This document shows positions 62,693 through 64,000 of a stretch of DNA of 64,000 nucleotides, one piece after another (position 1 is the stretch's first letter; every line of letters starts with the position of its first letter). Origin of the DNA: Metabacillus dongyingensis (GTDB lineage Bacteria > Bacillota > Bacilli > Bacillales > Bacillaceae); the NCBI RefSeq assembly GCF_019933155.2, contig NZ_CP082944.1, positions 4,094,001 through 4,158,000 on the forward strand, given 5' to 3'. Under the pieces are notes generated by a model, which saw only the letters and a program-made list of their open reading frames with translations, was not told where the DNA came from and searched no databases. The translations under genes and the position numbers were made by a program.

Positions 62693-63376
62693 TTAAGATG
62701 ACTTTCCACATTCATTCCTTAATCGTTCAATGATTAAAGGTAAATCTGCCAAATCATCAATGATGAAATCTGTTTCAAAACTGCCCCATTGAGAGTCCTT
62801 TTTCCAAATTCCTTTCATTCCAGCTTTTTGAGCAGCACTTACATCGTTTTCAGGATGATCCCCAACGTAAATACTTTCGTCCGGTGAAACATTTAATTGC
62901 TCTAAAGCTATTTTAAATATTAGAGGATCAGGTTTTTTTACACCTTCCCATTCCGAAACAATGATTGTTTCAAAATACGTTTTAATTCCCAATGCGTTTA
63001 TGTTATCTATTTGGAACTTGCCTTTTCCGTTCGTTATGATTCCTAATTTAATGGACTTGCTTTTTAACCCTTTTAACATACTGATAAGATTTGGAAAAGG
63101 GATACAGCAATTCTTAAATTGATCTATGTAATCCTGAAGTAAACTCTCCCAAGTGATCGCAGTAATGGTAAACTCATCGACCAATTGCTGAAACACTATG
63201 TCTTTCCATACATACCCCCGAGAATCTAACTCTATAAACCTTGCAGTATATTTTCCTTTTGGGATATGACCTACCCATTTATTCAATCGATCGTATTGCC
63301 CGGCTATAAACTTCTGTACTGAAGCATCCCGATCTAACAGCGTTCCATCTAAATCAAAGATGACTGCCTTAATCAT
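62693..63376 (-). CDS. HAD-superfamily hydrolase
   Basis: A 227-residue phosphatase of HAD subfamily IA. Motif I DLDGTLLDRD (nucleophile Asp9), motif II ITNGKG, Lys motif KKPDPLIF and motif IV YVGDHPENDV. The residues for phosphoester hydrolysis are intact. Substrate not deducible; nearest character is to YjjG/phosphoglycolate-phosphatase-like enzymes. GGGAGAG precedes the ATG. Confidence 0.87.
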   Translation of the reverse strand: MIKAVIFDLDGTLLDRDASVQKFIAGQYDRLNKWVGHIPKGKYTARFIELDSRGYVWKDIVFQQLVDEFTITAITWESLLQDYIDQFKNCCIPFPNLISMLKGLKSKSIKLGIITNGKGKFQIDNINALGIKTYFETIIVSEWEGVKKPDPLIFKIALEQLNVSPDESIYVGDHPENDVSAAQKAGMKGIWKKDSQWGSFETDFIIDDLADLPLIIERLRNECGKSS

Positions 63377-63457
63377 TTTTGTATTCTCTCCCTATAAACA
63401 CAATTCTTGTTTCCTTCTTTATCAATAGACTAAATACCTCTCTTTTTGGTCCATTTC

Positions 63458-63494
63458 AAAAGACGCCTTCTTATTAAAGAATGGCGCCTTTTTC
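63458..63494 (-). terminator. Terminator of the right-edge gene
   Basis: Minus strand AAAGGCGCCATTCTT...AAGAAGGCGTCTTTT (one mismatch/G-T); U-rich end TTTTG. Also plausible on the plus strand (CCTTTTTCTTG). Confidence 0.68.
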
Positions 63495-63520
63495 TTGTTA
63501 AAAGCTTAATCTATAATCAC

Positions 63521-64000
63521 CTAAGACTTTTTTAAAATAGGTATCCATATTTCACTTTTAAACGCTTTAGAACTTGTATCTTTATTTTCATTCCACAGGA
63601 TTTCCGGACCTTCTAGTTGTTCATAATTTGAGGATGGAAACCATTCGGAATAAATTCGTCCCCATACTTCTTGCAGTTTATCAGGAAATGGCCCGATTGC
63701 TTCAAATACAGCCCATGTTGAAGATGAAACTTCTAGCTGTGACAGTTCATCTGGACATTCCTTAGTTGTTGCTGCGCCAATATAGTGGTCAAGCTCCCCT
63801 TTTTCCTCCATTCTCCCTTCAGAAAAGTTCGTGGAGGCACTAATTATTCCAATAGGCTCAACATTAGAAAGATTTTTTAGTTGATTGATCGTTTCAGTAT
63901 CTAACCTTTGCCACATAGAAGCAATCTCTGGATTAACCCCGTTAAATTGAACAGGTACTCTTTTCTTCATACCAACAATGCGAAATGCCTCTTTTTCTTC
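63521..64000 (-). CDS. GyrI-like/AraC effector-binding domain protein, 5' end outside window
   Basis: The frame is open to the right edge, so the N-terminus is missing. The visible 159 residues begin [18 protein letters not shown], which matches the first strand of GyrI-like effector-binding domains, and continue with [46 protein letters not shown] and [11 protein letters not shown]. An internal ATG at 63970 is not the likely start. Members bind hydrophobic drugs or inhibit gyrase. A helix-turn-helix domain could lie beyond the edge. Confidence 0.8.
   Translation of the reverse strand, partial: EEKEAFRIVGMKKRVPVQFNGVNPEIASMWQRLDTETINQLKNLSNVEPIGIISASTNFSEGRMEEKGELDHYIGAATTKECPDELSQLEVSSSTWAVFEAIGPFPDKLQEVWGRIYSEWFPSSNYEQLEGPEILWNENKDTSSKAFKSEIWIPILKKS

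Noticed and set aside
63521..63970. ATG 63970 as the true start of the right-edge protein
   Set aside because: The frame stays open to the edge and the preceding residues ([10 protein letters not shown]) fit the family's first strand.

Overview
The window is chromosomal DNA of a low-to-mid GC, endospore-forming member of the Bacillaceae (Bacillus sensu lato). This rests on strong Shine-Dalgarno sites with frequent TTG/GTG starts, CcpA cre boxes, a WalR box in front of a YocH-like protein, a CotA spore-coat laccase, DbpA, InhA, and mel and lic operons in the same gene order as B. subtilis. No rRNA, tRNA, CRISPR array, insertion sequence or prophage gene was seen. Both ends cut through genes: a GH32 fructanase on the left and a GyrI-like effector-binding protein on the right.

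1-14.1 kb, minus strand: a fructan/sucrose region. A three-gene ABC importer (permease, permease, binding lipoprotein), an intracellular GH32 sucrase (sacA-like), a PfkB fructokinase and a secreted GH32 enzyme with three N-terminal beta-sandwich repeats form a catabolic block. Near-identical cre boxes lie at its head and before the secreted enzyme. Upstream sits a YesM/YesN-type two-component system overlapping a membrane-anchored sugar-binding protein with no permeases of its own, probably a three-component sensor.

14.1-28.8 kb: InhA metalloprotease, small coiled-coil and 40-residue proteins, acetyltransferase, metallo-beta-lactamase-fold hydrolase, TRM11-like methyltransferase, a very repetitive Lys/Glu-rich protein followed in frame by a nonsense-interrupted C-terminal domain, dbpA, then an operon (RpiR regulator, M20 hydrolase, GNAT, enolase-superfamily racemase) matching the N-succinylamino-acid route that converts D- to L-amino acids. 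The yocH-like gene closes the block.

29.4-35.2 kb: a 1402-residue S8 protease with cohesin-like and dockerin-like modules, a 33-codon hydrophobic peptide gene with its own terminator, and an RNPP-type (HTH plus TPR) regulator with a palindrome over its -10 box. This looks like a secreted-protease/peptide/receptor module and is the best candidate for an undescribed system.

35.5-41.4 kb: melR-E-D-C-A for alpha-galactosides, with a possible attenuator leader between melR and melE. 41.4-53.3 kb is mixed housekeeping: TauE transporter, ArAE-type membrane protein, sporulation-type histidine kinase, acyltransferase, flavin oxidoreductase, FabF, a TerD-zinc ribbon-TerB fusion, and an amidohydrolase. 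53.7-57.0 kb is licBCAH (PTS and 6-phospho-beta-glucosidase) behind a cre box. 57-64 kb has paired CBO0543-like membrane proteins, DoxX, a BlaI/M56 pair whose operator recurs before doxX, an exonuclease, cotA, a HAD hydrolase and the right-edge fragment.
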